Positions 15,840 to 24,494 are shown, numbered from the stretch's first letter. The stretch is DNA of 34,054 nt from Clostridium sp. (GCA_023664445.1 JAMPFN010000021.1:1-34054), one strand, 5' to 3'. Made by a program: numbers and translations. Notes: generated by a model from the sequence alone, not told the origin.

Positions 15840-16675
15840 TCACTTAAATTCAGGCTTTTCCCCATCGGAAAGCCCGTTATCAAGGAACTTGTAATAAATC
15901 TGAATGTTTCGAGGAATACTTTTATCTGCCGGGCGGTCACCGATCACGATGTACTCTATCAGGTCTATGCTCATTTCTCTTGTCAGTTCAGGTGCATCGG
16001 CATACTGTTTCAGACGGCGGATAAATTCTTCCACATCGTCCTTTGCCTTACTGTCCTGTTCCAACGTAGCGGTAAGGCTTTTTACTTTCTCTGTCAGCTC
16101 TGCTTCCTCCGTGCGGAAATGACTAAGCGTTTCCAGACACAATTCCTCCGGCTTATCCTGATAGACCTTTTGCGTCATAACTTTAAGTTCAGCAAAACAG
16201 CGGCTATATGTACCGCATACATAAAAATAGTTGACCGAGCCGTCTTTTTTCTTTGAGTGACCGTTCAGTTTCATTTTTGCACCGCAGTCGGGACAGTACA
16301 TCATACTGTTCAGCGGAAGTACGATACCCTTTTTCATAATTTTACCGTGGCTTGCACAGCGGTCTACCTCTTGGCACTTCTCCCAAAGTTCCAGAGAAAT
16401 AATAGGCTCGTGCGTATTCTCTGCAATGACCCATTCGTCCTTACCTCTGCGGACAGACTTATGGTTTTTGAATGAAACAGTTGTGTAACGCTGCTGTGCC
16501 GCTCATTGAAAAGATTCATTATCGGCATCATATCCATTGCCGTACTGTTGCGGTCAAGCGTATCCACATTGTCGCTCAGAGCGATAAAGCGGATATTGAA
16601 CGAAGGAAAAATATAGTCAATGTACTGCCCGACCTCGATGTAATTACCGAATATGGCAAGTCCTTTTTTCTATCT
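15840..16675 (-). pseudogene. Large serine recombinase remnant, internally deleted
   Basis: The 3' part is intact in frame: FKNHKSVRRGKDEWVIAENT, EPIISLELWEKCQEV, the zinc ribbon YCPDCGAKM...YVCGTYSRC, a coiled coil, and a DUF4368-like tail IQIYYKFLDNG. Upstream, another frame holds IEVGQYIDYIFPSFNIRFIA and NVDTLDRNSTAMDMMPIMNL, the end of the catalytic domain. Between NLFNE and QQRYTTVSFK, at about 16500, most of the central recombinase domain is missing and the frame shifts. Another frameshift lies near KDL at about 16650. The family excises and inserts clostridial transposons such as Tn4451. This copy cannot be functional. Confidence 0.85.
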
Positions 16676-16677
16676 TT

Positions 16678-16866
16678 TCAGACTTGTCCAACGGTTTCTG
16701 CATAGGCTCTTTCAAAAGCCATTTTATAAAGTTCTTTGTCAAGAGATTTCTCTCCGATAAAGTGACTTGTGACGGTAAAAAGCTGACCGTCAATTTCATA
16801 AACTGATTCACTGTAGGGCATATTCCTGTACAGCTCGTTCAGCTCCTCTAATGTTCTGTTTTTCAT
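16678..16866 (-). CDS. tnpW: TnpW-like transposon-encoded protein
   Basis: 62 residues, MKNRTLEELNELYRNMPYSE, then a short beta-rich segment (YEIDGQLFTVTSHFIGE) and an amphipathic end. It closely resembles the small TnpW proteins of Tn4451-type clostridial elements, which accompany the large serine recombinase. Ribosome binding site AAGGAG lies 10 nt before ATG. Its stop lies about where the recombinase remnant begins on the same strand, the normal order. Function in transposition is not established. It is probably left over from the same decayed element. Confidence 0.75.
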   Translation of the reverse strand: MKNRTLEELNELYRNMPYSESVYEIDGQLFTVTSHFIGEKSLDKELYKMAFERAYAETVGQV

Positions 16867-16941
16867 AGCGAATTTACTCCTTAGCTTCTCTATCTCTATG
16901 CCTTAAGAGTGAGGGCATTGCTTTCTCTATCTTACCCTCTT

Positions 16942-16983
16942 GCTGTAAAGACTGATTTCCAATCAGCTGAGTATTTTTACAGC
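16942..16983 (-). promoter_or_regulatory. Nested hairpin in the tnpW leader
   Basis: GCTGTAAA pairs with TTTACAGC, and inside lies CTGATT-GGA-AATCAG. It sits 76-117 bp upstream of tnpW, in the 16867-17308 gap, which otherwise holds no supported gene apart from the terminator at 17213-17248. It could be a transcript-stability or attenuation element, or near the element end. Confidence 0.35.
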
Positions 16984-17212
16984 TGTCTATAACAAGTATA
17001 ACGCAAATGAAAATAAAAATCCAGTTTCATTATTAACAAAGATTCGGTAAGAAATCTGTTTTCCGTTCCGCATATTTCATAACAGAAATTGTATTTGCGT
17101 TGAAAAAAGCATTCTAAATTCAGTTAACTCATGCAGTCCGACAACCTTGACAGAACATCATAAAAATGCTGCTACAGTCGTGCCGACGGGTGAGAAACTC
17201 AAAAATAAGAAA

Positions 17213-17248
17213 AAGCACATGGCTGACTTTATTTTTAGCTATGTGCTT
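17213..17248 (-). terminator. Terminator of the 17309-17566 gene
   Basis: AAGCACAT-x-GCT pairs with AGC-x-ATGTGCTT around a 12-nt loop. On the minus strand it is followed by TTTCTTATTTTT, an intrinsic terminator 60 bp past the small gene. Confidence 0.75.
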
Positions 17249-17308
17249 GGATTTGATATTTTGTTTTTGAAATATTGGCTGATTGAAAAAAATGGAATTT
17301 ATATGCTT

Positions 17309-17566
17309 TTAAAAATTAAACCATTTAGTATTTCTATATTCTTTTGGAATATTACTATGATTAACGTATCCTAAATTTTTAATGTATTTTATACATTCAT
17401 CACCAAATTTCTTTTTCAAAAATTTTACAAATAACTGTTCATCGTAATAGTTAGTTTTTTTCCAACTATAAAACTGCTCCAATATATTATCAAAATCATT
17501 TATTATATTTTGACTGACTTTATACAATATTACCTCTCCGTCTGCACTTAACATTAAATTTTCCAT
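17309..17566 (-). CDS. Small hypothetical protein with its own promoter and terminator
   Basis: 85 residues, MENLMLSADGEVILYKVSQN onward, with a beta strand at the front, an acidic helical middle (NDFDNILEQFYSWKK, QLFVKFLKKKFGDECIKYIK) and a C-terminal YRNTKWFNF. No family recognised. GGAGA lies 12 nt before ATG. A clear extended -10 promoter (17631-17659) and a terminator (17213-17248) bracket exactly this frame, making it a stand-alone transcription unit inside a decayed zone. Low-GC, lysine-rich composition suggests an acquired gene. Size and acidity would fit an immunity-type protein, but that is a guess. Confidence 0.6.
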   Translation of the reverse strand: MENLMLSADGEVILYKVSQNIINDFDNILEQFYSWKKTNYYDEQLFVKFLKKKFGDECIKYIKNLGYVNHSNIPKEYRNTKWFNF

Positions 17567-17630
17567 ATCAAAATTTTCTCCATAAATTTTAGATTATCAA
17601 GTGATTTTACTTCTCATTTCTTTAAAAATA

Positions 17631-17659
17631 ATTATACCATATCCATGATGAAAAAACAA
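17631..17659 (-). promoter_or_regulatory. Promoter of the 17309-17566 gene
   Basis: Minus strand TTGTTT (17659-17654), 17-nt spacer ending TGG, TATAAT (17636-17631). The TGn before the -10 makes it an extended -10 promoter. Predicted start is about 58 nt upstream of the ATG at 17566. Confidence 0.7.
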
Positions 17660-17706
17660 CCCTGAATGTATAATTTTAAAACAGACTAAAAAGTCTCATA
17701 GTACAC

Positions 17707-17928
17707 TCATATCACCTGATTGAAGCGCCAAGCACCTCTCCGATATTTTTCCAGTTTAGCAGATGAACAATACTCACAGCCTAAACAGTCCTTGATATTC
17801 ATATCCTGCAAGTAAAATTCATGAATTTCATTGCCCAAATTTCTTGCACCGTCCGAAAATGCTTTGATTAGTCTGGATGTACTTCCGTTTTTGCGTGAAG
17901 CACCATTCGAAATCAGTATTTCTGCCAC
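17707..17928 (-). pseudogene. Flavodoxin / FMN-reductase gene with internal deletion
   Basis: The first 55 residues are a normal NADPH-dependent FMN-reductase start: ILISNGASRKNGSTSRLIKA (FMN phosphate loop) and NIKDCLGCEYC, a CxxC pair typical of flavodoxin-fold iron-sulfur reductases. The remaining codons do not fit, but in another frame the DNA reads WKNIGEVLGASIR and stops at 17712, the usual C-terminal helix. About 100 residues in the middle are therefore missing and the frame is broken near 17760. It follows the SDR remnant on the same strand, downstream of the MATE pump. Confidence 0.75.
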
Positions 17929-17946
17929 GATTGATTCCTCCGTTAT

Positions 17947-18363
17947 TTATTGGCAAACTATTTCCCAATCCTTACGTTCCGTATACTGTTGCCAATATTT
18001 TTCAGCCAGTATCTCTGAAGCGCATGACGAGCCTTCTGTAATCACATTGCAGACTGTCAGCGTTCCAAGGAAAATACCTTTTTCCTGCATAACAGAATGA
18101 AGTGCCTGTATCATTGCACGGAGAGCCGCCTTGTCCATAGACAACGGCAGATATTCAGCAGAGGGATACATTGCAAGACCTCCGCCCGGAAGCGTCCGCA
18201 ACTATACCTCTATTCCTTTTGCCTTGAATTCTTCGGCATAGCTGTTAAGAGAATCGTTGTTTCTTGACATCAGAACAACACGGAAATCATTTTCTCCGAA
18301 TTTTCTGCCGATTGCATTGCCGAGTCCTTTACCTGCTCCTACAATAAAGATTGTTTTTTTCAT
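17947..18363 (-). pseudogene. Short-chain dehydrogenase gene with internal deletion
   Basis: From ATG 18363 the DNA reads MKKTIFIVGAGKGLGNAIGR (the SDR GxxxGxG NADP loop) through VVLMSRNNDSLNSYAEEFK to GIEV, then TAG at 18202-18204. In a second frame down to 17947 an SDR C-terminal half follows (SAEYLPLSMDKAALRAMIQA, IFLGTLTVCNVI). The segment with the catalytic Asn, Ser and Tyr-Lys is gone, so the product is not an enzyme. Spacing of 27 bp after the MATE gene suggests a former MATE-SDR-reductase operon under the LysR regulator. Confidence 0.8.
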
Positions 18364-18390
18364 AATAGTAACCTCCTGTTATTTCTGCTC

Positions 18391-19758
18391 TTATTGAGCT
18401 GATATACTTGAATTATTTTTCCATTTTCCACTCAGAAAATATCCCCATGTTATTAGGAAACCGCCTATAAAACCAAACAGCATATTCCACCAGATGATAC
18501 GGTAATCAAAGAACGGAACATTCCGTAAGGTATATACTGTCAAGACACGAATAGTAAGCGCAGTCAATGCTACGACTGTAGCAGCAAATCCATGCTTTGC
18601 ACCTTGAAATACTCCAAGAATTGGGAAATAGAGTGCGAACAACAGCATAACAATTGCAGTACAGCGGATATGTTGAACACAATAAGCGCTCGCCTCCGCA
18701 CTAAGGTTGAACAATCCAATGATTGGGTTGGCAAAAATATATGAAAGCGCTGAAAGCAATGCTGTAATGATCTCGCACATGATCAGCGTTTGCTTTGCTC
18801 CGCTTATGACGCGTTCGGACTTTCCCGCACCGAGATTTTGTCCTGCAAAGGTAGCCATAGTTACCTGAAACGCATTTGCCGGCATCGTGATATAAACTTC
18901 AAGACGCTGTCCGACAGTAAATGAAGCTGTCATTGAATCGCCGAATCCGTTTACAGCACGCTGTATGAATGTAAATCCAAAGGATATAATAATTTGCTGT
19001 AATGCCATTGGAAAGCCGACACGAAGAATATTTCCTATTCTGTTGATGTCAAGCCATATTTCCTTTTCTCTGATAAAATCGCCGAAAGTAAAGCGGAACT
19101 CAGGATAACGATAATTCATATAGATAATGGCAGCGATAAATGATACAGCCTGTGCTATATCTGTTGCAATTGCCGCACCTGTTGCTCCCAATTTGAATAC
19201 CGCAACAAAAAGCAAGTCGAGTGCAATATTCATGACAGAGGCTATCAGCAGAAAGTACAAAGTAGCTCTGCTGTCGCCTACGGCTCTAAGAATCGCTGAA
19301 ACAATGTTATATCCGAATTGAGAAATTAGACCGATACAATAAAATCTGAAATAAGATACAGCTATTGTCAGCATATTGCCCGATACATTCAGAAGGTTTT
19401 CAAGTACAATTTTGCACAGAGCGATACCCACAAATGTAGAGAGCAGTCCCATTGCAAGCATCAGAACTAATCCGCAAACAGCGTTTTCACGCATTTTTTC
19501 TTTTTGCTTTGCACCGAAATGCTGCGATATGATTACGCCTGCTCCTGCTGAAAATCCGTTGGCAAGTGCAAGAAAAAACAATGTCAGACAATTTGTTGTG
19601 CCGACAGCCGAAAGAGCAGTTTCGCTTGCATAATTGCCGACAATAATAGTATCAACGGTATTATATAGATGTTGTAACAGGATTCCAAGCAGAACAGGCA
19701 GTGCAAATTTCAATGTTAATTTCCATGGTGTACCATTTGTCATTGTATATCCGTTCAT
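18391..19758 (-). CDS. MATE family efflux transporter
   Basis: 455 residues from ATG 19758 (GGAGGT 8 nt upstream), full length with about 12 hydrophobic segments. MATE hallmarks: ALPVLLGILLQHLYNTVDTIIVGNYA (TM1), ALSAVGTTNCL, GFSAGAGVIISQHFGA, and the repeat-2 equivalents FTVGQRLEVYITMPANAFQV and TFAGQNLGAGKSERV. It would export cationic drugs or metabolites using Na+ or H+. It is transcribed divergently from a LysR regulator with interlocking promoters, so the regulator probably controls it. The two genes that followed it have decayed, but this one is intact. Confidence 0.92.
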   Translation of the reverse strand: MNGYTMTNGTPWKLTLKFALPVLLGILLQHLYNTVDTIIVGNYASETALSAVGTTNCLTLFFLALANGFSAGAGVIISQHFGAKQKEKMRENAVCGLVLMLAMGLLSTFVGIALCKIVLENLLNVSGNMLTIAVSYFRFYCIGLISQFGYNIVSAILRAVGDSRATLYFLLIASVMNIALDLLFVAVFKLGATGAAIATDIAQAVSFIAAIIYMNYRYPEFRFTFGDFIREKEIWLDINRIGNILRVGFPMALQQIIISFGFTFIQRAVNGFGDSMTASFTVGQRLEVYITMPANAFQVTMATFAGQNLGAGKSERVISGAKQTLIMCEIITALLSALSYIFANPIIGLFNLSAEASAYCVQHIRCTAIVMLLFALYFPILGVFQGAKHGFAATVVALTALTIRVLTVYTLRNVPFFDYRIIWWNMLFGFIGGFLITWGYFLSGKWKNNSSISAQ

Positions 19759-19795
19759 ATTATATAACCTCCATTCAGAAAAATTTGATTTGCTC

Positions 19796-19824
19796 TTGCC
19801 TTTATCTTCATTATAGTGTATAAT
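19796..19824 (+). promoter_or_regulatory. Promoter of the LysR gene
   Basis: TTGCCT (19796-19801), 17-nt spacer, TATAAT (19819-19824). Its -10 lies inside the spacer of the opposing MATE promoter. Confidence 0.65.
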
Positions 19825-19838
19825 TAACATAAAGTCAA
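19810..19838 (-). promoter_or_regulatory. MATE promoter with shared dyad operator
   Basis: Minus strand TTGACT (19838-19833), 17-nt spacer, TATAAT (19815-19810). The two opposing -10 boxes form one dyad, ATTATA-GTG-TATAAT (19810-19824). One bound regulator could therefore control both directions, as is usual for LysR-type autoregulation. Confidence 0.75.
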
Positions 19839-19868
19839 ATATGAATTTAATTAGGAGGTCATAACTAA

Positions 19869-20723
19869 ATGATTATGCTAAATAACAATCTGCATATTTT
19901 TATTATTGCTGCTCAAACGGGCAGTCTGACCGAAACGGCAAAAAAACTCTATATTTCGCAGCCGGCTGTCAGTCAGGCAATAAAAAAGCTGGAAGAGGAA
20001 CTGAATGTAAAACTATTTATCCGCAACAAAAGGAGCAGACTGATACTCACGGCTGTCGGAAAGGAAATATTAGTCCTCGCAAATCAGATGTATGACCTTG
20101 AAAACAGACTGTACCAGACGGCTTATGAGGAAAATCACGTGATGGGCGGTATCGTTCGTGTGGCTTCTGTTCCTCTTGCTACTGCGCTTATACTGTCCCG
20201 TGTTCTTCCTGTTTTCAAGAAGCGTTTTCCCGATGTAAATATAGAGCTGTTTGAAAGCGATCCACTGGGCGTAAAAAATATGGTGTTGGATTACAAAGCG
20301 GATATGGGCATCAGCACCTCTCCTTATATGGGTCTTGAACATAAACATCTTATGACAGACCGTATTGTTTCTATTGACCGTGACCGTTCAGTAAAGCTGA
20401 ACTTGTCTGAAGATACCTCAGATCTGATTTTATGCCGTGTAGCATACGAATCTATCTGCGAACAACTCAAAGGCAGAAATATTGATTTTACGCATTCAAT
20501 GATTGTAGAGGCGGCAAGTACACAAATCAATATGGTAGCGAACGGCAACGGCACAGGTGCAATATCAGAACTTATGCTTTCAACCATACCAAATGAACTT
20601 GTAATTGGCAAAGTTACACCGGCTATGGAAATGGAAATAAGTCTGATTACGCATGATTTTAATGAACTCTCTACGGCTGCAAAGTGCCTATCAGATATGA
20701 TTTTGGAAAGAGCAATAATATAA
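19869..20723 (+). CDS. LysR family transcriptional regulator
   Basis: 284 residues. The N-terminal winged helix-turn-helix is classic: FIIAAQTGSLTETAKKLYISQPAVSQAIKKLEEELNVKLFIR (about residues 10-53). A linker helix and an effector-binding domain follow (GIVRVASVPLATALILSRVL onward). AGGAGG lies 10 nt before ATG 19869. It is divergent from the MATE gene with overlapping promoters and is followed by a terminator at 20734-20770. It probably senses a small molecule exported by the pump or formerly modified by the SDR/reductase pair. The ligand is unknown. Confidence 0.93.
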   Translation: MIMLNNNLHIFIIAAQTGSLTETAKKLYISQPAVSQAIKKLEEELNVKLFIRNKRSRLILTAVGKEILVLANQMYDLENRLYQTAYEENHVMGGIVRVASVPLATALILSRVLPVFKKRFPDVNIELFESDPLGVKNMVLDYKADMGISTSPYMGLEHKHLMTDRIVSIDRDRSVKLNLSEDTSDLILCRVAYESICEQLKGRNIDFTHSMIVEAASTQINMVANGNGTGAISELMLSTIPNELVIGKVTPAMEMEISLITHDFNELSTAAKCLSDMILERAII

Positions 20724-20733
20724 AAGTCAGACA

Positions 20734-20770
20734 AAAAGTGATGTACTCTTAATCAGAGAGCATCGCTTTT
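20734..20770 (+). terminator. Terminator after the LysR gene
   Basis: AAAAGTGATG pairs with CATCGCTTTT (one G-T pair), with an inner CTCT/AGAG extension, followed by a T-rich stretch. It begins 11 bp after the stop. Confidence 0.75.
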
Positions 20771-20801
20771 GTAGTATATTTACATATTTTTTTATCTTAA
20801 G

Positions 20802-20922
20802 TGTCACAGAATAAAGCCAAAAAAGAAAAGTGTATCATTTTTCCTTAATTTACAAAGGAGATGATACACTTTTATTTATCGGTATAAGGTCGCTTCGGAT
20901 TTGCCCATTTTATTCTGTCACA
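20802..20922. repeat. Nested inverted repeats, MITE-like 121-bp block
   Basis: Outer arms TGTCACAGAATAAA (20802-20815) and TTTATTCTGTCACA (20909-20922) match at 13 of 14 positions. Inner arms AAAAGTGTATCAT (20826-20838) and ATGATACACTTTT (20861-20873) match perfectly. The inner pair could also be a terminator. The block abuts the start of the recombinase remnant, so it may be a small non-autonomous element or part of a mobile-element end. Confidence 0.45.
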
Positions 20923-20923
20923 A

Positions 20924-21247
20924 ACGTGGCTGAGAGTGCAGGACAAGAAATCGCATAACAGTAAGTTCAGCAACAACGGTACGGCCATTAATTCGTAGCT
21001 CGTTGGAATGATGAAGTGCGGTAACTGCGGATATGCGATGCACATAAATCACAGCACAGGCACCTATCCGTCAATCCTCTTTCTGTAAAGTTATGGGGAA
21101 AACTTTCAAAAAGATAAAAAAGGCTGATACTATGGCAACATATACAGAGAAAATGTCAATAATTGAAGAAAACTCGCCAAACTTGATGCGAAAATCGAAA
21201 GGGCTGTCGCTGACCGTAAGAAGCTTGTTGAGGAATATGACAGAGTA
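20924..21247 (+). pseudogene. Second serine recombinase remnant (zinc-ribbon region)
   Basis: The plus strand reads TWLRVQDKKSHNSKFSNNGT, then a TAG at 20996-20998 where the family has Trp, then MMKCGNCGYAMHIN (half of the zinc ribbon), frameshifts, and finally KLAKLDAKIERAVADRKKLV, the coiled-coil after the ribbon. This is a piece of a large serine recombinase different from, and on the opposite strand to, the one at 15840. It is non-functional. Bases 21248-21395 show no recognisable gene. Confidence 0.75.
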
Positions 21248-21395
21248 AGTTTTCTTGCTCTTGCGGAAACGTACAAACTCGTCTATGATAATATTATAAC
21301 GCACGGGAATACGATTTGTCTATTCGCATTGCGCACGAATCTTAACGCTCTATAAAGGTTTTCCGTTCGACATTTTGTCCGGGGATTTTTTAGTC

Positions 21396-21435
21396 AGGCA
21401 AAAAGAAAATGCAGAGCTTATAGTTACTCTGCATT
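21396..21435 (-). terminator. Terminator of the ABC importer operon
   Basis: AATGCAGAG pairs with CTCTGCATT around a 10-nt loop, followed on the minus strand by TTCTTTTTGCC. It lies 71 bp past the ATPase stop. Confidence 0.8.
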
Positions 21436-21505
21436 GTGTCGAAATATTAAATTTTGTAAGGTGAATTTATAAGATAAATTCAAAGAATAACTGACTTAAT
21501 TATTT

Positions 21506-22306
21506 TTATACTGCCTTTTCAATCAAATCAACCGGAACGATACTTTTGATTGTTTTTTCAAGATATTTGATTTCATCTACGATTACATTTACATCAAAAG
21601 AACGTGATATATTTTCTTCGGTCAGGACTTCATCAGCAGAGCCATAGAAAATATCGCCTTTTCTATTCATCATAAATGCTTTATCAGCAGTTTTTATCGC
21701 ATTTGTTGGATAATGTGTGTTCATTATTGCACTTATGCCATCTTTGTGCGCAAGCTTTTCTATCATATTTAATACAAGAATTTGATTGTGAAAATCCAGC
21801 CCTGTTTCAGGTTCATCAAGAATAATTAATTTCGGTTCGTTTATCAATGCTCTTGCAATAAGTACCATCTGAAGTTCTCCGCCGCTCATTCGATTGCAAT
21901 CCTTGTTTGCAAGACGGGTAATACCCACTTTTTTCATCATTTGTTCAGCCATTTCAATTTCTGCTTTTCCGGGTTGGGAAAAAGTACCGAGATGCGAGCA
22001 TCTTCCCATCATAATCATTTCAAGTGCAGTATATGAAAAAGCGAATCCATGCGACTGTGGAATATAGGAAATTGTACTCCATATATCTTTAGGTTTCATA
22101 TTTGTTATTTTATTCCCGCAAAGCAAGGTTTCACCGCTTTTCCAAGACAGCAACCCTATCATACATTTTAACAGTGTTGTCTTTCCGATGCCATTAGGTC
22201 CAAGTACAGCAAGGATTTCCCCTTCTTTAAGAGAAATGTTTATATTTTTCAGTATTTCAGGCTGCTTGTGATAGCCGAAACAGCCGTTTTTTATTTCGAG
22301 AATCAT
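21506..22306 (-). CDS. ABC importer ATPase, FecE/FhuC-type
   Basis: 266 residues. Energises uptake of an iron chelate, haem or cobalamin. Walker A GPNGIGKTT (36-44), the Q-loop in ISYIPQSHGFAFSYT, the signature MSGGELQMVLIARAL, Walker B LIILDEPETGLDF and the switch His in MNTHYP are all present. Signature LSGGE is here MSGGE, a common variant. It overlaps the permease gene by 4 bp (ATGA) and is the last gene of the three-gene operon. Confidence 0.92.
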   Translation of the reverse strand: MILEIKNGCFGYHKQPEILKNINISLKEGEILAVLGPNGIGKTTLLKCMIGLLSWKSGETLLCGNKITNMKPKDIWSTISYIPQSHGFAFSYTALEMIMMGRCSHLGTFSQPGKAEIEMAEQMMKKVGITRLANKDCNRMSGGELQMVLIARALINEPKLIILDEPETGLDFHNQILVLNMIEKLAHKDGISAIMNTHYPTNAIKTADKAFMMNRKGDIFYGSADEVLTEENISRSFDVNVIVDEIKYLEKTIKSIVPVDLIEKAV

Positions 22307-23325
22307 CGCAGTTTCCTCCTGTTTTTTCTTAAAACCGGTGCGCCTATAATGGCTGTAAGAATAGATAACGGTAGTTCAATAACACTTATCGTTCTGGAAA
22401 GCGTATCAATAATTATCATAAAACATGCGCCTATGCTGATGCAAATGGGAATAACAAAGCGGTTGTTGCTTCCTGCAAGCATTCTTGCTATGTGGGGGAT
22501 CAGCAATCCTATCCATCCGACCTGTCCGCACATAGATACAACGGATGCCGTAATAACTGTTGAAGCAATAATAAAAATCAGACGTATTTTCTTGATATCA
22601 ATACCGCTTGAACGTGCTTCGTCTTCACTGAGTGAAAGTATATTCAGTTTCCATCTTAGCAGAAATATCACTATAATTCCTGCAATAATTAACGGACAGC
22701 CAATCATAATACGGCTATATGAAGCGCTTGTAAAACTTCCCATAAGCCAGTATGTAATCTGCGGAAGTTTACTCTGAGGGTCTGCCGTGTATTTCAGAAG
22801 CGATCCCAAAGCGTTAAAGAGCGACGAGATTATCGTCCCTGCAAGTACCATAAATACCATTGAACCATTCTCGTTGTCACCGGCAATTTTCAGTGTGATC
22901 CATACTGAAGCAAGACCAAATATCAAAGCGATCAGCTGAGTTCCAAGCATCGTTCTTTCGAGAACGATCGCGAGTATCGCTCCGACACAAGTTCCGCTTG
23001 TCACACCAAGTATATCAGGTGTTGCAAGCGGATTTGAAAACAAACACTGAAAGCTTGCACCGGCACATGATAATCCTGCACCTACAATAACTGCCATCAA
23101 TATTCTTGGGAGTCTGAGATTAATAATAATCGAGTAATTTTGCGTATTGCTGTCTTTTCCTGTAATAAAATCGCATATTGCTGAAAATACGTCGCTTATC
23201 GGTACATTCATTCTGCCAAGACAGATACAAATTAAAGCTGTAATAATCGGAAGGATCACCATAACAGCTATCGTTGTTACGGTGAATTTTCCGTTTTTGA
23301 TCCATAAGTTCTTCATCAATATCAA
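22303..23325 (-). CDS. ABC importer permease, FecCD family
   Basis: 340 residues with about ten membrane segments, typical of BtuC/FecCD/FhuB permeases for siderophore-iron, haem or vitamin B12. Family landmarks: NLRLPRILMAVIVGAGLSCAGASFQCLFSNPLATPDILGVTSG near residues 67-110, GWIGLLIPHIARML near the C-terminus, and ELPLSILTAIIGAPVLRKNRRK at the end. It overlaps the binding-protein gene and the ATPase gene by 4 bp each, so all three are co-translated. Confidence 0.93.
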   Translation of the reverse strand: MILMKNLWIKNGKFTVTTIAVMVILPIITALICICLGRMNVPISDVFSAICDFITGKDSNTQNYSIIINLRLPRILMAVIVGAGLSCAGASFQCLFSNPLATPDILGVTSGTCVGAILAIVLERTMLGTQLIALIFGLASVWITLKIAGDNENGSMVFMVLAGTIISSLFNALGSLLKYTADPQSKLPQITYWLMGSFTSASYSRIMIGCPLIIAGIIVIFLLRWKLNILSLSEDEARSSGIDIKKIRLIFIIASTVITASVVSMCGQVGWIGLLIPHIARMLAGSNNRFVIPICISIGACFMIIIDTLSRTISVIELPLSILTAIIGAPVLRKNRRKLR

Positions 23326-24494
23326 TAATAAAGCATTTCAGCCATATCAGAATCCGTTACATCATAGCCGTACCATTGCTTATAATATGAACGGATCGTA
23401 TCTTCAAGCGGATAATCTGCAAACTGCTCAGGATATGCCTTGCAAGCCATCCATGCATATACAAGCGGCACATCAGGATTCGGCGTGAACCAGTTCCACA
23501 TACCGAGAGTGGAATCATATACTTTTCCATTCTTTACAGCATCTAATGAAGTAAGATCAAGATTATCGATTTTATTATTTACAACCTCATCGGTATTGTA
23601 TGGAAACAGTCCCAGTCCTCCAAGATAGAGAATATCAGGATTAAATTCATAGATTTGTTCAACATTTACCTGTGCAAGCGCCATAAGACCTGCATCAGCA
23701 GCAGGATTTTTCGCACCAAGTCTTTCAAGCCAATATGAACCAAAGAAATTGCCGCCGGCAACACTCGGAGTCCCATCGGCGTAATTTGTGATGATCACCG
23801 CAGACGGACGCTCATCATCGGGAATTGAACTTATACGGCTTTCAACATCGCTGATAATTGCATCGCCTGCTGCGATAAAATCATCAGTCTTTCCGTCCTC
23901 ATTAAATACATCTTCAAGCAGCTGTAACCATTCTTCATATCTCTCTACAGGATCCGGTGTTCCTGCCGCATCACTTGAACTGGTAGCAAATCCGACCGCA
24001 GGGATTCCGCTCTGTTCAAAAATTTCTTTGTGAGCATCATTAGCTGCATTGTAAAGAATTACATCCGGTTCGAGCTTCATGATCTCTTCGATATTAAGGT
24101 CGGATTGCGCATAAACAGTATCTGCCGTTTCCAGCAGTTCGGGAGCTATGTCTTTCAAAACTGTTTTTGAAATCGTATCCTTAAATGCTCCGCAAAATCC
24201 TACAAGGTAAGGAGCGTTTCCTTCAAAATAAGCGGTATAAGTCGAAAGAATTGGGATCTGATCAATTACGACCCTTGTAACATCATTGGTTACCTCAACC
24301 TCTGTACCAGTGTGATCAATGACAATGTGAGTACCCGCTGCCTCCTCGTTTGTTTCAGATTCATTTACGGCAGCAGTATCTGCCGATATTCCGGCATCTT
24401 TGACAGAATTTGACGAGCTGTCTGTATTACCGGAGCAGCCTGTTAACATAGCTGCTGTCATGAAAAAAGATATGATCCTTATATGTTTTCTCAT
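23322..24494 (-). CDS. Substrate-binding lipoprotein of the metal-chelate ABC importer
   Basis: 390 residues from ATG 24494 (GGAGGAAG upstream). Signal peptide MRKHIRIISFFMTAAMLTGC with lipobox LTGC (Cys20), then a Ser/Asp-rich linker. The mature part is a class III (helical-hinge) PBP2 fold: IVIDHTGTEVEVTNDVTRVV, IEEIMKLEPDVILY, VNVEQIYEFNPDILYLGG, SLDAVKNGKVYDSTLGMW. The family binds siderophores, haem, cobalamin or related chelates; sequence alone does not say which. Control looks dual: a Crp/Fnr-type site (24577-24592) placed for activation and a DtxR/IdeR-like dyad (24523-24540) just past the start point. Confidence 0.92.
   Translation of the reverse strand: MRKHIRIISFFMTAAMLTGCSGNTDSSSNSVKDAGISADTAAVNESETNEEAAGTHIVIDHTGTEVEVTNDVTRVVIDQIPILSTYTAYFEGNAPYLVGFCGAFKDTISKTVLKDIAPELLETADTVYAQSDLNIEEIMKLEPDVILYNAANDAHKEIFEQSGIPAVGFATSSSDAAGTPDPVERYEEWLQLLEDVFNEDGKTDDFIAAGDAIISDVESRISSIPDDERPSAVIITNYADGTPSVAGGNFFGSYWLERLGAKNPAADAGLMALAQVNVEQIYEFNPDILYLGGLGLFPYNTDEVVNNKIDNLDLTSLDAVKNGKVYDSTLGMWNWFTPNPDVPLVYAWMACKAYPEQFADYPLEDTIRSYYKQWYGYDVTDSDMAEMLYY

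Noticed and set aside
15617..15847. Plus-strand frame of 76 residues starting at TTG
   Set aside because: No ribosome binding site, no recognisable motif, and it covers a palindrome next to the operon promoter and recombinase remnant.
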